DNA from: Vibrio chagasii
GTDB lineage: Bacteria > Pseudomonadota > Gammaproteobacteria > Enterobacterales > Vibrionaceae
Assembly (NCBI RefSeq): GCF_024347355.1
Contig: NZ_AP025465.1
Location: 3,286,001-3,350,000, forward strand
Direction of reading: 5' to 3'
DNA: 64,000 nucleotides
In this document: positions 1 to 10,174 of the stretch, piece by piece
How positions within the stretch are numbered: the first letter of the stretch is position 1
Layout of the letters: each line of letters starts with the position of its first letter
Notes under the pieces: generated by a model
The model's database searches: none
Told to the model about the DNA's origin: nothing
The model's input: only the letters and a program-made list of their open reading frames with translations
Translations under genes and position numbers: made by a program

Positions 1-2359
1 GCTGAGAAGCAATGTTTCTCTGCTTCTGGTCTTTGTCTATGTTACGAATCAAACTGCCGTCGAGCTTAATTATCTGCGGCTCCAGCTTGATGATCTCATC
101 AATGTTGGAGTAACCAGAGCCAAAATCGTCCACGATGATTCTTGCTCCTAGAGAGCGGAAGTGGTCACACACCTCAATCATACGGCCATAATCTTTGATC
201 TGCTCAGATTCTAGCACCTCGAGCCCAAGTCGAGTGGGATCGTTCATTCCACTAATCGCAGTCTCAAGTACCTCCAGTGTCTTATCACTTAGGAGATCTT
301 GCGGAGAAAGGTTGATGGAGAACGGACTCTGCTTATCTGCCATATAGCCGATGGTGTTCTTAATCATGTGGCGACTAAGACGTGTATAAAGATGGGTGTC
401 GGCAATCATAGGCAAGAACTTACCTGGTGGCACAATCGTTCCATCAGCTTCCATTATTCTCACCAAACATTCTTGACCAATCAGTTCATGTGTTCTCGCC
501 TCAACAATTGGTTGCGAGTAGGTAATAATATTCTGATCTAAGATTGCTCGGCTAACACAGCTCAACCAACCAATCCGTTCTTTACGCTCTTCTTCACTCA
601 CCTGAATATCTTTGGCATTAGTTATGTGGGTGTTGTTACGAACACCATAACGTCGTGCTTCAATCGCTTTTAGAAGGATTTCATCACTATTATCAGTCAA
701 AAAGTCACAGCGACTGGCAAACCCGCCACATAACGAGACCGATAGGTAGTCAATATCGGTTAAGCCATAAGGTTCGAAGTTAACACGTTCAACTTCATCT
801 GCAAATTCTACAAAGCGCTCCTTTATCCTCGCTCCTATGGCACTGGTATTGAAGATAATCGCCCATTCTCCAACCCCAATACTAAAGAGTTCAACTTTGA
901 TCTTAGACCTCTTAACGACTCGAAGCTGCAAACGCTCTACGAGGTGGTTGGAGAGATCTAAGAGTAATTGATCACCAACTTGATACCCATACTTGTCATT
1001 CACTTGATGGAAATTAGTCAATTTCAAAGTCAACAAATGTTCAGTAAAGAGAATCGTATTGAGTCGTTCTTTTAGTACTATACGGTTAGGTAGCCCTGTA
1101 AGGGAATCAATGCGATAACTCTCCGTTAAACGACGAGCCTGTTGATGGAGTTTCTTCTCCATTTGTGTGTTCATGCTATCAAGATCAGCCACTGCGTTAC
1201 GCACTAAGTTAAGCAGTGGTGAAACCGTAGAGCCACACTTAAATTCGTCAGCGTGAAACTCATTAATCTCGTCAGACTCTCTCATCGCGATATAAGTCAG
1301 ACTGTGGTGAAGGATATCTTGTCGCTCTTCAGTTCGATAAAGCTCTCCCATGCAGTAAGCACCACATGCATTTACTATCCCTTCAAATGGCTTGAGCTCT
1401 AACTTACTGTCAATGAACTCCAATCGAGAAACGCAGTTATAGATGATCACAGACTCAGGTTGATGCATGGCAAGCATCTCAGCGCCATGACGCACCTTTT
1501 CGGCAGTCAGTGATGGGTGGTTATAGCAGAACTGAGCTTCTTCACCGATCTGCCAAGGGCTATCAAACTCGATACTGCCATCGTCATTAATACGAAGTGG
1601 TGTTGATATCCCTTTCTTCCTGCCAAGTTCGCGATAAAGCGGAAAACTCATCAGTTGACTGAAAGGAAGGTCTTTACCATCGGCAAGGTAATGTTTAAAT
1701 ACTTCAATCGCCGGCTTGTCATTTAATGCATACAGACGGTTCCCTATCGCATGAGTCACTCGTAGTTTCATCCCTATAGGGTTCCACTCGGAGTAAGCGT
1801 CTGACCACACCTTTAAATTAGAGTTCGTCAAGGCAACCGCTACGCAGGCATGTTGGTAAGTTTGCTCGTTGTGCATAACCCAGCGGCCGAACTCATTTTC
1901 CTGGCACAAGCCACCAGCCACTGGTAATGCGTAGGAATGATTTTCGAAAGCACCATAAATTGGGTAATCACGTCCTTCAACCTGATCACACAAGCTGATA
2001 ACAGTTTTGGTGTCTTCCGATAGATCAAGTTGAGATACGAGATCTTGGCTATCTTGGTTAGGGTTACCTGTAAAAGGCTGTACCGCGGAGATTAATCGAG
2101 TTTCGTTGAATTCACTAACAATGACTAAGGTGCAAGTACTCTCAAGGCAGTTATCACAAATAACATGACGAGCACTTTGACCAATCAACGTCGCATGGCT
2201 CAAACGATTGAGCGCCACGTTAGCAAGTTGGCGAGCCACATCCGGTGATTGCGTAGAGAAAAGTTGAACTAGGTATTGTTTGCTATCACACCATTCGCGC
2301 TGAGCAAATTGAGATTCTAATTGCTCCTCTGTGTTTGCGAGAAATGTATATGTTTGCAT
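1..2359 (-). CDS. FIST-GGDEF-EAL c-di-GMP protein, C-terminus cut by window edge
   Basis: The reading frame is open from an ATG at 2359 to the window edge, giving 786 visible residues without the stop. About residues 15-345 look like FIST_N and FIST_C sensor domains, which in other proteins bind small ligands. A GGDEF domain follows (about 415-590) in which the signature reads GVGEW, so cyclase activity is unlikely. The last part is an EAL domain: the signature is ECL rather than EAL (QECLVR), but NLSPQDL, the LEVLES glutamate, DDFGSG and the IIKLDGS lysine are present. Phosphodiesterase activity is therefore plausible. It lies downstream of yigB with a 169-bp gap that holds no clear terminator. 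The role in c-di-GMP turnover is inferred from domains. Confidence 0.9.
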   Translation of the reverse strand, partial: MQTYTFLANTEEQLESQFAQREWCDSKQYLVQLFSTQSPDVARQLANVALNRLSHATLIGQSARHVICDNCLESTCTLVIVSEFNETRLISAVQPFTGNPNQDSQDLVSQLDLSEDTKTVISLCDQVEGRDYPIYGAFENHSYALPVAGGLCQENEFGRWVMHNEQTYQHACVAVALTNSNLKVWSDAYSEWNPIGMKLRVTHAIGNRLYALNDKPAIEVFKHYLADGKDLPFSQLMSFPLYRELGRKKGISTPLRINDDGSIEFDSPWQIGEEAQFCYNHPSLTAEKVRHGAEMLAMHQPESVIIYNCVSRLEFIDSKLELKPFEGIVNACGAYCMGELYRTEERQDILHHSLTYIAMRESDEINEFHADEFKCGSTVSPLLNLVRNAVADLDSMNTQMEKKLHQQARRLTESYRIDSLTGLPNRIVLKERLNTILFTEHLLTLKLTNFHQVNDKYGYQVGDQLLLDLSNHLVERLQLRVVKRSKIKVELFSIGVGEWAIIFNTSAIGARIKERFVEFADEVERVNFEPYGLTDIDYLSVSLCGGFASRCDFLTDNSDEILLKAIEARRYGVRNNTHITNAKDIQVSEEERKERIGWLSCVSRAILDQNIITYSQPIVEARTHELIGQECLVRIMEADGTIVPPGKFLPMIADTHLYTRLSRHMIKNTIGYMADKQSPFSINLSPQDLLSDKTLEVLETAISGMNDPTRLGLEVLESEQIKDYGRMIEVCDHFRSLGARIIVDDFGSGYSNIDEIIKLEPQIIKLDGSLIRNIDKDQKQRNIASQ

Positions 2360-2528
2360 GCCAACCCTTGTTCGAAATCTAATGGAATAGAGAACCCGCA
2401 ACCACCGCTATGATTGAAATGAATCGTAATAAGTAATCGCTAATTATCCTAGCCTAAACAGGCCTTTAAACACGACTAATGTAACAATTCACTATCATAA
2501 ATGCGACACAATAAGCCTGCACTGGACA

Positions 2529-3245
2529 TTAAATTAGTCGCATAAGATCGCTGAGCTGTTCTATTTCAACATCAGGAAGCACACTCGCCTTCGAAGATAG
2601 GTATAAATTGGAACCAGTGTCATTAAACCAGCATGCTTGGAAGCCATTTTTCTTGGCTCCATAGACATCCGTCCTCAAATGATCACCCACATGAAGGATA
2701 TTGCTAGCATCAAAGCCTAAATGCTGTTGTGCTTTCTCAAACATGTCTGGGTAGGGTTTGGCTCTGCCGTCTGGTCCCGCTTTAAGAATGAGTTGGAAAT
2801 ATTGCCCAAGGCCAATTTTGTGGGGATCAACGTTACCATTGGTTATCGCAACCAAAGGAATACGCTCGGCAAGTTCCGCCATCACACGGTGGGTTTCTTG
2901 AGGAACGTCGACTTGGTTGCGTAGCCATAAGGCATGTTCGATACCATCACGAGCAGCCTGTTCCGCTTGCTGCAGAGAGTAACCCAACTGCAGTAAACCT
3001 GTCTTAATTTGGGTTTCACGCCACAAGGTGACGTCATGCTTTAGCTCAGGGTTTTCCAATGCGACTCGTTGTTTTACAGCTTGCCACTCATCCAGCGACA
3101 AAGAAGCAGACACAGGGTGCTCTTGAAAAAGCCACTGCGCCATCTCTTTCTCAACCTTCACGATCACAGGCCAGTTGTCATATAGAGTGTCATCCAAATC
3201 AAAGGTCATGGCTTTGACAGGCTGTAACCCTCGGTAAATTCGCAT
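2529..3245 (-). CDS. yigB: HAD-superfamily phosphatase YigB
   Basis: 238-residue HAD-IA hydrolase. Motif I is DLDDTLYD near residues 16-23 (nucleophile and acid/base aspartates), motif II is VAITNGN, the motif III lysine is in GRAKPYP, and motif IV is HVGDHLRTD. In E. coli YigB dephosphorylates the riboflavin intermediate 5-amino-6-(5-phospho-D-ribitylamino)uracil and FMN. It is the last gene of the dapF-DUF484-xerC-yigB run, 10 bp after xerC, as in Enterobacteria. The ATG at 3245 is used; an internal Met just before the first motif would give a slightly shorter protein. Confidence 0.93.
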   Translation of the reverse strand: MRIYRGLQPVKAMTFDLDDTLYDNWPVIVKVEKEMAQWLFQEHPVSASLSLDEWQAVKQRVALENPELKHDVTLWRETQIKTGLLQLGYSLQQAEQAARDGIEHALWLRNQVDVPQETHRVMAELAERIPLVAITNGNVDPHKIGLGQYFQLILKAGPDGRAKPYPDMFEKAQQHLGFDASNILHVGDHLRTDVYGAKKNGFQACWFNDTGSNLYLSSKASVLPDVEIEQLSDLMRLI

Positions 3246-3255
3246 AGTAAAACCT

Positions 3256-4188
3256 TTAGTCTTTATTTTTCTTACGGGCTCTTGGGTGAGCCTGATCGTA
3301 TGCTTGTGCTAGATGCTGGAAATCTAAGTGAGTGTACACTTGGGTGGTCGAGATGTTTTCATGACCCAATAACTCTTGGACCGCACGAAGGTTTTGGCTC
3401 GACTCGAGGACATGCGTTGCAAAGGAGTGACGCAGTTTGTGCGGGCTAATATGGCTCGCTACAGATTGCTTCTTGCCCCACTCTTCCATACGTTTTTGCA
3501 CACTGCGGTGTGAGATGCGTGTTCCCAGCTTGGAAACAAACAGCGCATCCTCTCCTGGAGAAGCCAATTCACCGCGGACTCGCAGCCACTTATCGACCCA
3601 CTCTTTGGCTAAGCCCGAAAATGGCGCCTTGCGCTCCTTGTCACCTTTACCGATCACTCGGATTTCTCCTTGGCGGCTCAGCACGTCTTTGAGGTTGATA
3701 CCAACCAGTTCAGCAAGACGCAAACCAGCACCGTACATCACCTCCATCATCGCTCGATCACGAATCGACAGCGGATCGTCTTCATTCACGTCAAGCAACT
3801 GACCGACTTCATCTACATCGAGGTTTTTTGGTAACGGGCGCTGCTTACGAGGTGCAGAGACCCCTTTTGCAGGGTTTGCAGTGATTTCGCCACGTAAGAC
3901 AAGAAAATCAAAGAAGCTACGCAGTGACGATAAGCGAGTCGCAATACTGCTTGCCTTCATTCCGTCACGCATGCCTTTGCTGGCAAGTTGCCTTACCCAA
4001 GCCGCATCGACTTGGCGCCAATCCTTTAGCCCCAGTGTGACTAAGTGTTCAGCCATGGTTTCAAGTTGTTGTTTGTAGTTTCGCTGGGTGTGTAGGCTGA
4101 GTCCCTTCTCGCTTCTGAGATATTCATAGAAGCGAGAAAGAGGCTTTTGAAGGCTATTAGGAAGAGGTGTTTTGGGCTCTAGGCTCAT
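3256..4188 (-). CDS. xerC: Tyrosine recombinase XerC
   Basis: 310 residues, the normal XerC length. With XerD it resolves chromosome dimers at dif. An N-terminal SAM-like core-binding domain (about 15-105) is followed by the catalytic domain. The catalytic set is complete: Arg157 (GAGLRLAE), Lys181 (IGKGDKER), His250 and Arg253 (HKLRHSFATH), His276 (GHENIS) and Tyr285 (TTQVYTH). Its start lies inside the 3' end of the DUF484 gene (32-bp overlap), which suggests translational coupling. Confidence 0.97.
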   Translation of the reverse strand: MSLEPKTPLPNSLQKPLSRFYEYLRSEKGLSLHTQRNYKQQLETMAEHLVTLGLKDWRQVDAAWVRQLASKGMRDGMKASSIATRLSSLRSFFDFLVLRGEITANPAKGVSAPRKQRPLPKNLDVDEVGQLLDVNEDDPLSIRDRAMMEVMYGAGLRLAELVGINLKDVLSRQGEIRVIGKGDKERKAPFSGLAKEWVDKWLRVRGELASPGEDALFVSKLGTRISHRSVQKRMEEWGKKQSVASHISPHKLRHSFATHVLESSQNLRAVQELLGHENISTTQVYTHLDFQHLAQAYDQAHPRARKKNKD

Positions 4189-4855
4189 TATTTATCTGCC
4201 AAGGTAAGGTGTCCGCCAGATGAGACACAACAAGTGCTAAGTGGCGTAAAAAGAGCGTATCCATATGAGGTTGGAAATGCCCGCCATCTTCACTAGAAAA
4301 GGCGAGTAACCCCAATGGAGACTGCTTAGCGAGCGGTAGTACTACATAAGAGCCTAGCTCTGGAACCGGGAAATCACCAAACAAATCTTGTCTGTCAGCT
4401 TTTCTTAAGCGCCCAAGGTAGGCATCTTTGCCATTAAAGTGGTTGAGTGAAAACTTCGAGTAGCCCTCTTCGCTGAGCTGATAAAAACCCGTTTGCGAAA
4501 GGATTCGCAAATGAGCCTTCAACCCTAGGTCGAGTGCCTTTTGCTCAACCGCTTTAATCACCTGCATGAAGTCACTGCATTTCAGTACTTGCGCTTGCAG
4601 GTCCATAAACTCATAGAAGGTTTTATCGTTACTCGCCGCCAAAGACATCAAGCCAGTGATCTCTTCTTCTAGCTCTTCGATTCTCTGGCGTTGACGTTTA
4701 AGCTGAATCTCCACCAGAGAAACGGCACCCTGCTCAACGTTATTAATAGCAAGGCGATCCACCAAATCTTTTCGGTCTTGGAAAAAATCTGGGTTATCAC
4801 GTAAATATTCCGCGACCACTTCTGCGGTGAGAGCGTCGGCTTCAACGTTAGACAA
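4157..4855 (-). CDS. DUF484 family (GAF-like) protein
   Basis: 232-residue DUF484 protein, found between dapF and xerC in many gammaproteobacteria. About residues 10-45 form a small helical region (EYLRDNPDFFQDRKDL), residues 45-75 are a charged coiled coil, and the remainder is GAF-like. No catalytic residues are evident and the biochemical role is unknown. The stop lies 32 bp inside xerC, so expression of the two is probably linked. Confidence 0.88.
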   Translation of the reverse strand: MSNVEADALTAEVVAEYLRDNPDFFQDRKDLVDRLAINNVEQGAVSLVEIQLKRQRQRIEELEEEITGLMSLAASNDKTFYEFMDLQAQVLKCSDFMQVIKAVEQKALDLGLKAHLRILSQTGFYQLSEEGYSKFSLNHFNGKDAYLGRLRKADRQDLFGDFPVPELGSYVVLPLAKQSPLGLLAFSSEDGGHFQPHMDTLFLRHLALVVSHLADTLPWQINNEPRAQNTSS

Positions 4856-4900
4856 AACCTATCCTTTATTTTTTATGTATCTATCTGTTATATGTCGAAA

Positions 4901-5731
4901 TCAGCAAGAAAGCTGACCATCAAACACATGCGTAGCAGGGCCTGTCATATACAGAGGTTTACCCGGGCCTTGCCAACTAATGTGTAAATCACCGCCCGGT
5001 AGACGAACTTTCACATTTTCAGCCAGTAAGCCTTGAGTAATACCCACAGCAACAGCACCACACGCACCGCTACCACAAGCCTGAGTTTCGCCCGCTCCAC
5101 GTTCGTAAACACGTAGACGAACTTCTTCACGATTAACCACCTGCATAAAACCAGCATTGACACGCTCAGGGAAACGCTCATGTGATTCAAGCAGTGGGCC
5201 CAAGGTATCCACATCGGCCGTATCGACATCATCAACGACAGTGACCACATGCGGGTTGCCCATGCTGACCGCGCCACAGAACAGAGTGTGTGCATCGGTT
5301 CTTAGGATGTAGGTCTTTTCAGGTTGCTTCGCTTTAAATGGGATCTTGCTTGGTTCGAACTCAGGAATGCCCATGTTCACGGTGATCAGGTCATTCTCTT
5401 CAATCTTGAGAACCATTTTACCTTTCTTGGTGCTGACGTTGATGCTGTACTTATTCGTTAAGCCTTTCATACGAACAAATCGTGCAAAACAACGAGCACC
5501 ATTACCACACTGCTCCACTTCACTGCCATCTGCATTAAATATGCGGTAATGGAAATCAGTTTCTGGATCATAGGGAGCCTCAACCACAAGTAGCTGGTCA
5601 AAGCCCACACCAGTGTGACGATCCGCCAAACGACGGATCAAATCTGGAGAAAAGAAAATATTTTGAGTAATGCAGTCCACGACCATGAAATCATTGCCCA
5701 AACCATGCATTTTAGAAAAGTGGAAGTGCAT
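4901..5731 (-). CDS. dapF: Diaminopimelate epimerase DapF
   Basis: 276 residues, the usual length. It interconverts LL- and meso-diaminopimelate for lysine and peptidoglycan synthesis. The two catalytic cysteines are in EQCGNGARC (first half) and [11 protein letters not shown] (second half), the duplicated fold of this family. It follows lysA by 11 bp; LysA decarboxylates the meso-DAP product, so the two consecutive enzymes share an operon. Confidence 0.97.
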   Translation of the reverse strand: MHFHFSKMHGLGNDFMVVDCITQNIFFSPDLIRRLADRHTGVGFDQLLVVEAPYDPETDFHYRIFNADGSEVEQCGNGARCFARFVRMKGLTNKYSINVSTKKGKMVLKIEENDLITVNMGIPEFEPSKIPFKAKQPEKTYILRTDAHTLFCGAVSMGNPHVVTVVDDVDTADVDTLGPLLESHERFPERVNAGFMQVVNREEVRLRVYERGAGETQACGSGACGAVAVGITQGLLAENVKVRLPGGDLHISWQGPGKPLYMTGPATHVFDGQLSC

Positions 5732-5742
5732 AACGCTTTAAA

Positions 5743-6996
5743 TTACTCCGGAAGAATGTTTTCAAGTTCCCACAAGCTCGTAAGCTCTTCACGCTGACGA
5801 ACCAAATGAGTTTTGTTGCCATCAACCATCACTTCAGCCGCACGCGAACGAGTGTTGTAGTTTGAAGACATGACAAAACCATAAGCACCAGCTGAGCGAA
5901 CAGCAAGTAAATCGCCCTCTTCAAGCACTAGCTCACGATCTTTACCTAGGAAGTCACCTGTCTCACAGATAGGACCAACCAAGTCATAAGTCACAGCTTC
6001 ACCCTGACGCGGGCTTACAGGAACAATGTCTTGCCAAGCTTGGTAAAGCGCTGGACGCATCAAATCGTTCATTGCTGCATCGATAATGGCAAAGTTCTTG
6101 TGTTCCGTTGGCTTGAGGAACTCAACTTTCGTTAATAGTACACCAGCGTTAGCAGCAATCGCTCTTCCAGGTTCGAAAATCAGCTCTAGATCAGAATGAT
6201 TTTCTAGACGCGCCAATAGTGCTTTTGCGTAATCTGAAGGTTGTGGTGGCAATTCATCACGATATACCACACCCAAACCACCACCAACATCAAGGTGCTT
6301 AATGTTAATACCATCAGCACGTAGTTGGTCGATCAGAGCAAGCAAACGATCAGTCGCATCAATGAAAGGCTCGATGTCAGTTAATTGAGAACCGATGTGG
6401 CAATCAATACCATGGATAGACAAGTTCTCAAGTGTTTGTGCAAAAGCGTAAACGGCAGGCGCACGGTCGAAGGCAATACCAAATTTGTTATCACGCAGAC
6501 CTGTCGAGATATAAGGGTGAGTGTTTGCATCAACGTCTGGGTTGATACGCAGTGAAATCGGCGCCTTAACACCCAGTTCACCAGCGACTTTATTCAGTCT
6601 CTCTAGCTCTGGCTCAGACTCTACGTTGAAACACTTAATGTTTAACTCAAGCGCACGTTTCATTTCAGCGGCTGTTTTGCCGACACCAGAGAAAACAACC
6701 TTTGCCGGATCGCCACCTGCAGCCACAACACGCTCTAGCTCACCGCCAGAAACGATATCAAAGCCAGAACCTAATCGAGCTAGGGTATTCAATACGCCAA
6801 GGTTCGAGTTCGCCTTAACGGCATAGCACACCAAGTGTGGATGCTCACCAACCGATGAATCAAACGCATTCCAGTGGCGTTCTAATGTAGCACGAGAATA
6901 TACATACAGCGGTGTACCATATTGCTCTGCTAGTTGTGAAAGTGCGACGTCCTCAGCCCAAAGCTGGCCATCTTCCTGATAGTTGAAGTAATCCAA
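5743..6996 (-). CDS. lysA: Diaminopimelate decarboxylase LysA
   Basis: 417-residue PLP-dependent fold-type III decarboxylase producing L-lysine from meso-DAP. The PLP lysine is in YAVKANSN near the N-terminus; HIGSQ, DVGGGLG (phosphate loop), EPGRAI and the C-terminal CETGDFLGKDR cysteine/acid motif are all present. It starts 42 bp downstream of lptM and is followed by dapF. Confidence 0.97.
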   Translation of the reverse strand: MDYFNYQEDGQLWAEDVALSQLAEQYGTPLYVYSRATLERHWNAFDSSVGEHPHLVCYAVKANSNLGVLNTLARLGSGFDIVSGGELERVVAAGGDPAKVVFSGVGKTAAEMKRALELNIKCFNVESEPELERLNKVAGELGVKAPISLRINPDVDANTHPYISTGLRDNKFGIAFDRAPAVYAFAQTLENLSIHGIDCHIGSQLTDIEPFIDATDRLLALIDQLRADGINIKHLDVGGGLGVVYRDELPPQPSDYAKALLARLENHSDLELIFEPGRAIAANAGVLLTKVEFLKPTEHKNFAIIDAAMNDLMRPALYQAWQDIVPVSPRQGEAVTYDLVGPICETGDFLGKDRELVLEEGDLLAVRSAGAYGFVMSSNYNTRSRAAEVMVDGNKTHLVRQREELTSLWELENILPE

Positions 6997-7038
6997 AGTT
7001 CTTATCCCTTATAAATAACGATTTCTGCGTGTTTTCAC

Positions 7039-7155
7039 TTATTGTGATTGTTCGGTCTGCTGAACTTCATCAGGATCGTACAAAGGACCCGTTTGACCAC
7101 AACCAGAAAGTCCAATAACGGACATCATAAATAGAGCAGTAATTAATTTTTTCAT
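7039..7155 (-). CDS. lptM: Small lipoprotein LptM (YifL)
   Basis: 38-residue lipoprotein. The Met at 7155 starts a classical signal peptide with two lysines, a hydrophobic core and the lipobox LSGC (Cys19), followed by the family hallmark GQTGPLY. A longer reading to 7251 would place 32 unrelated residues ahead of the signal and overlap divergent cyaY, so it is rejected. In E. coli LptM assists assembly of the LPS translocon protein LptD at the outer membrane. It sits directly before lysA-dapF, as in E. coli. Confidence 0.9.
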   Translation of the reverse strand: MKKLITALFMMSVIGLSGCGQTGPLYDPDEVQQTEQSQ

Positions 7156-7230
7156 TTTGCATATCGTGATTATTAACTCAATGCCCCCTATAATCGCACC
7201 ACACTCAGGAAAAGCAATAGGATAGAAAGG

Positions 7231-7545
7231 ATGAACGAGACTGAATTTCATCAGCTAGTCGATATACAGATGCAAAACATCGAAGAAGCTATCGATGAAT
7301 CAGAGGCAGATATTGATTACGAAGTGACGGGCAACGTGATGACGCTGGAGTTTGAGAACCGCAGCCAAATCATAATTAACCGCCAAGAACCAATGAAAGA
7401 AATCTGGTTAGCGTCTAAATCTGGTGGCTTTCACTTCAAGCTAGTTGACGACAAGTGGACATGTTCAAAGACGGGCATGGAGCTGTTTGAGATGGTTAAA
7501 GAAGAATGCGTGAAGCACGCAGGTGAAGATATCGACTGGGTCTAA
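7231..7545 (+). CDS. cyaY: Frataxin-like protein CyaY
   Basis: 104-residue CyaY, a frataxin homologue that binds iron and modulates iron-sulfur cluster assembly on IscS. The N-terminal helix is rich in acidic residues (IEEAIDESEADIDYE), followed by a beta-sheet with the family stretches NRQEPMKEIWLAS and GGFHF. It is divergent from lptM and convergent with cyaA, with which it shares a bidirectional terminator. A purine-rich Shine-Dalgarno (AGAAAGG) precedes the ATG. Confidence 0.95.
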   Translation: MNETEFHQLVDIQMQNIEEAIDESEADIDYEVTGNVMTLEFENRSQIIINRQEPMKEIWLASKSGGFHFKLVDDKWTCSKTGMELFEMVKEECVKHAGEDIDWV

Positions 7546-7564
7546 CCACTGATAAGCAAAACAA

Positions 7565-7593
7565 AAAAAGGAGTGATTCAATCACTCCTTTTT
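7565..7593. terminator. Bidirectional terminator between cyaY and cyaA
   Basis: Perfect 12-bp stem (arms AAAAAGGAGTGA and TCACTCCTTTTT) with a 5-nt loop. It gives a GC core followed by a U-tract on both strands, so it can end both convergent genes. Confidence 0.9.
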
Positions 7594-7615
7594 AATATCT
7601 ATCTGTCTAAATCAA

Positions 7616-10174
7616 CTAGATGTTAACTATCTTTGAGCTCCGAGAAGCTAAAGTGGCATCATTACGGTAAGGCACAACATAAGAGTTGCCCTCTTCTGGA
7701 TGAACGATTTGGTAGTACTGAGGTAAGTTAAAGTTAATCAACTTTGACGACATCTTCGACTCATCTTTTACCGAGGTGTAGAAAGAGTTTACGCTCGCGA
7801 TCATCTCATCTTTTTCACCGCTGTACTGGTGATACACCTCAACCTGATTCGACTCGTCCAATACATAAATATTGAAACCTTTATCGGTATCTTCAAAGAA
7901 GAACTGAATCAAGCCCTCACTCGCAAAACCATCCACCACTTCTGGCAGTTGATACTCTTGCTCTTTATCGAGCATCAGTAAAGGAGAACCCTTCAACTTA
8001 TTAGTTGAGATACTACGATAGAAGTCGACTGAGTTTTCCAACATCTGTACCGACACACCACGACGTTCGAAGAACAGGCCAAACATCTTGTTGGCTAAAC
8101 GAATAGCCTTAAAGCGGCGGCGTTTCTCTGGTTCAATCGGTTTCAATCGTAAGTCGATACACTCAGCAAGCAGTTGATACACCATATTGCGCATCACACC
8201 ACGCAGGTTTTTGCTGTAACAGAACACATCAACCGACTCTGGCGGCAACGCATCTTGGTGCATTTTACCAAGTACCGTCTTAAGGGCATCCAGCATTGCC
8301 GTATCACCTTGGAAATGCAGCGTACGTACTTCATGCCAAGAGTTACGATAAACCAAATCGACACTGCCGACTAAGCTCTTACCTTCTTCACCAAAGCTGA
8401 AGATATCTGCATTCTTCAGATCGACCTTCAAGGCACGACCGCTTAATTCAGAAGTCGGATCGTTTTCAAAGTTGATGAACATCGCCAGCTGGCTGATCTC
8501 ACAAGGGCTCGCCAGTGCTTGCATACTCGGACGGCGTTTACGTAAAGAGAAGGTATTACGTAGGTCGCTCACCATTTGATAGAACTTATCGATATCAATG
8601 TGGGCGTCACGAACTACAGAATGCAAACGTGTCGATTCAGTAATCAAACCATTAAAGAATGACCATGCAACCAGCTTACTCAAGTACTCATGGTGCTCGA
8701 GCGAAGGCTGACCAAGAATGCGGTGCGCAATAAGCGGCTGTTTGTACAAGTACCAACCCGCTTTATTCGATTGCCCTTGGCGAACCTCTATAAAGCTCAA
8801 GTCAGGTTCATGCAGATCCGGAGAGATTTGCGGATTCAGTAGCGTCACTTTGCCCGGCAACACCTCAAACGCAGCATAAAGCTTACGCGCCAAGATACTG
8901 ATATCTTGTGGGCTGATTGCCGATGTGATGTCGTTACGACGTGCAAATTGAATCAGGTTACGATAGCTCAGCATCAAGGCATCAAGCAGTGCGTGGTGCA
9001 CCACTTTCACCTGCTCAACCTTCCAGTTACGTCGGTTATCGAGCTCAGCAATGGTTTCCTGTCCCCAATTCCAAGACTTAGTCATCTCGGTTAGGGCTTC
9101 ACGACGCCATGCTACAGAACCGATACCGGCTTCACGCGACAACTTCTCATGGGTCTTAAGGTAGAAACAGCGTCTCACCAAATCCAAACGAGTGTGGTCG
9201 TTAATACGCTCTAGGTAGCGAGTTACCTTTTCTAGCATCAGATAGTAGCTATCCATGCCATACAGATCCGGTTCATCCGCAAAAAAGCGACGCTTGGTAT
9301 CGATACTCAAGAGTTGGGTGTTTGGGTATTCCCATGAATAGGCTTCTAGCAAGATCGCCTTTAACACCGATTTATACGGTGAGTCGATACTCTTATAGAG
9401 CTGCCACAAGTTAGAACCAAAGTACTCTTCTGCAGGAATGCGATTCAGCTTACCGAAATCAATCCACTGCGAACAATCAAGATAGCCATCCTGACACAAG
9501 CCTTGAACATATTCGTCATAGCACTCTTCCATTTCTGGCGGAATGATTTGCCACAACAAACGTTGACCAGCCAAGCGAACCGCTGAGCGATAGAACTCAT
9601 CAAGCAGTAATAAGTGCTGTGAAGAACCACAGTTATCACCGGTCATCTCTTCTGAATGGTTCGAACGGAAACGCTCTTCATCCATTAAGAAGAAGTTAGC
9701 TTCAACGCCTAAGGTTTCAGCCCAGTCGGTAATCAACAGACATTTATTGGTAAGGCTATCGCGAGCTGGGCCGTCCATATCCGGAGATACACACACCCAG
9801 ATATCGAGGTCGCTTGACGTGCTTTGACCAATAGAAGAGGTACTGCCCATGGTGTAAAGGCCAAGAATTGCGGGCTCCGCAGACTCGGTTAGCTTGCCAC
9901 CTAAAGTAAGTTCAGTATCAGAGACAAATTGCTTTTGGAATTCATTAAGCGTGAAGCTACGAATTCCAAAAGGAACTTGTTGATCATAATAACCAGGCAT
10001 CATTGGATGATTGAAGTGAAGCAGTGCGGGAATAAGATTGAAAACTCGTTGACCTTGCACATTCATCAACGCCAACGCACGATCAATGCGCTGTTGATTT
10101 AGATTGTCTAATCGTTGAATCAATGTTTGAGTGTAAGCCTGCAAGGTAAGTCCTTGGTTTGAGATTAAATGCAC
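7616..10174 (-). CDS. cyaA: Class I adenylate cyclase CyaA
   Basis: 852 residues, the length of enterobacterial CyaA. It makes cAMP from ATP for CRP signalling. The N-terminal catalytic half contains the nucleotidyltransferase-like GSTSSIGQSTSSDLDIWV region (about residues 110-130) with the aspartates expected for metal binding; the C-terminal half is the glucose-responsive regulatory domain. It is divergent from hemC as in E. coli and ends against cyaY. Confidence 0.97.
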   Translation of the reverse strand: MHLISNQGLTLQAYTQTLIQRLDNLNQQRIDRALALMNVQGQRVFNLIPALLHFNHPMMPGYYDQQVPFGIRSFTLNEFQKQFVSDTELTLGGKLTESAEPAILGLYTMGSTSSIGQSTSSDLDIWVCVSPDMDGPARDSLTNKCLLITDWAETLGVEANFFLMDEERFRSNHSEEMTGDNCGSSQHLLLLDEFYRSAVRLAGQRLLWQIIPPEMEECYDEYVQGLCQDGYLDCSQWIDFGKLNRIPAEEYFGSNLWQLYKSIDSPYKSVLKAILLEAYSWEYPNTQLLSIDTKRRFFADEPDLYGMDSYYLMLEKVTRYLERINDHTRLDLVRRCFYLKTHEKLSREAGIGSVAWRREALTEMTKSWNWGQETIAELDNRRNWKVEQVKVVHHALLDALMLSYRNLIQFARRNDITSAISPQDISILARKLYAAFEVLPGKVTLLNPQISPDLHEPDLSFIEVRQGQSNKAGWYLYKQPLIAHRILGQPSLEHHEYLSKLVAWSFFNGLITESTRLHSVVRDAHIDIDKFYQMVSDLRNTFSLRKRRPSMQALASPCEISQLAMFINFENDPTSELSGRALKVDLKNADIFSFGEEGKSLVGSVDLVYRNSWHEVRTLHFQGDTAMLDALKTVLGKMHQDALPPESVDVFCYSKNLRGVMRNMVYQLLAECIDLRLKPIEPEKRRRFKAIRLANKMFGLFFERRGVSVQMLENSVDFYRSISTNKLKGSPLLMLDKEQEYQLPEVVDGFASEGLIQFFFEDTDKGFNIYVLDESNQVEVYHQYSGEKDEMIASVNSFYTSVKDESKMSSKLINFNLPQYYQIVHPEEGNSYVVPYRNDATLASRSSKIVNI

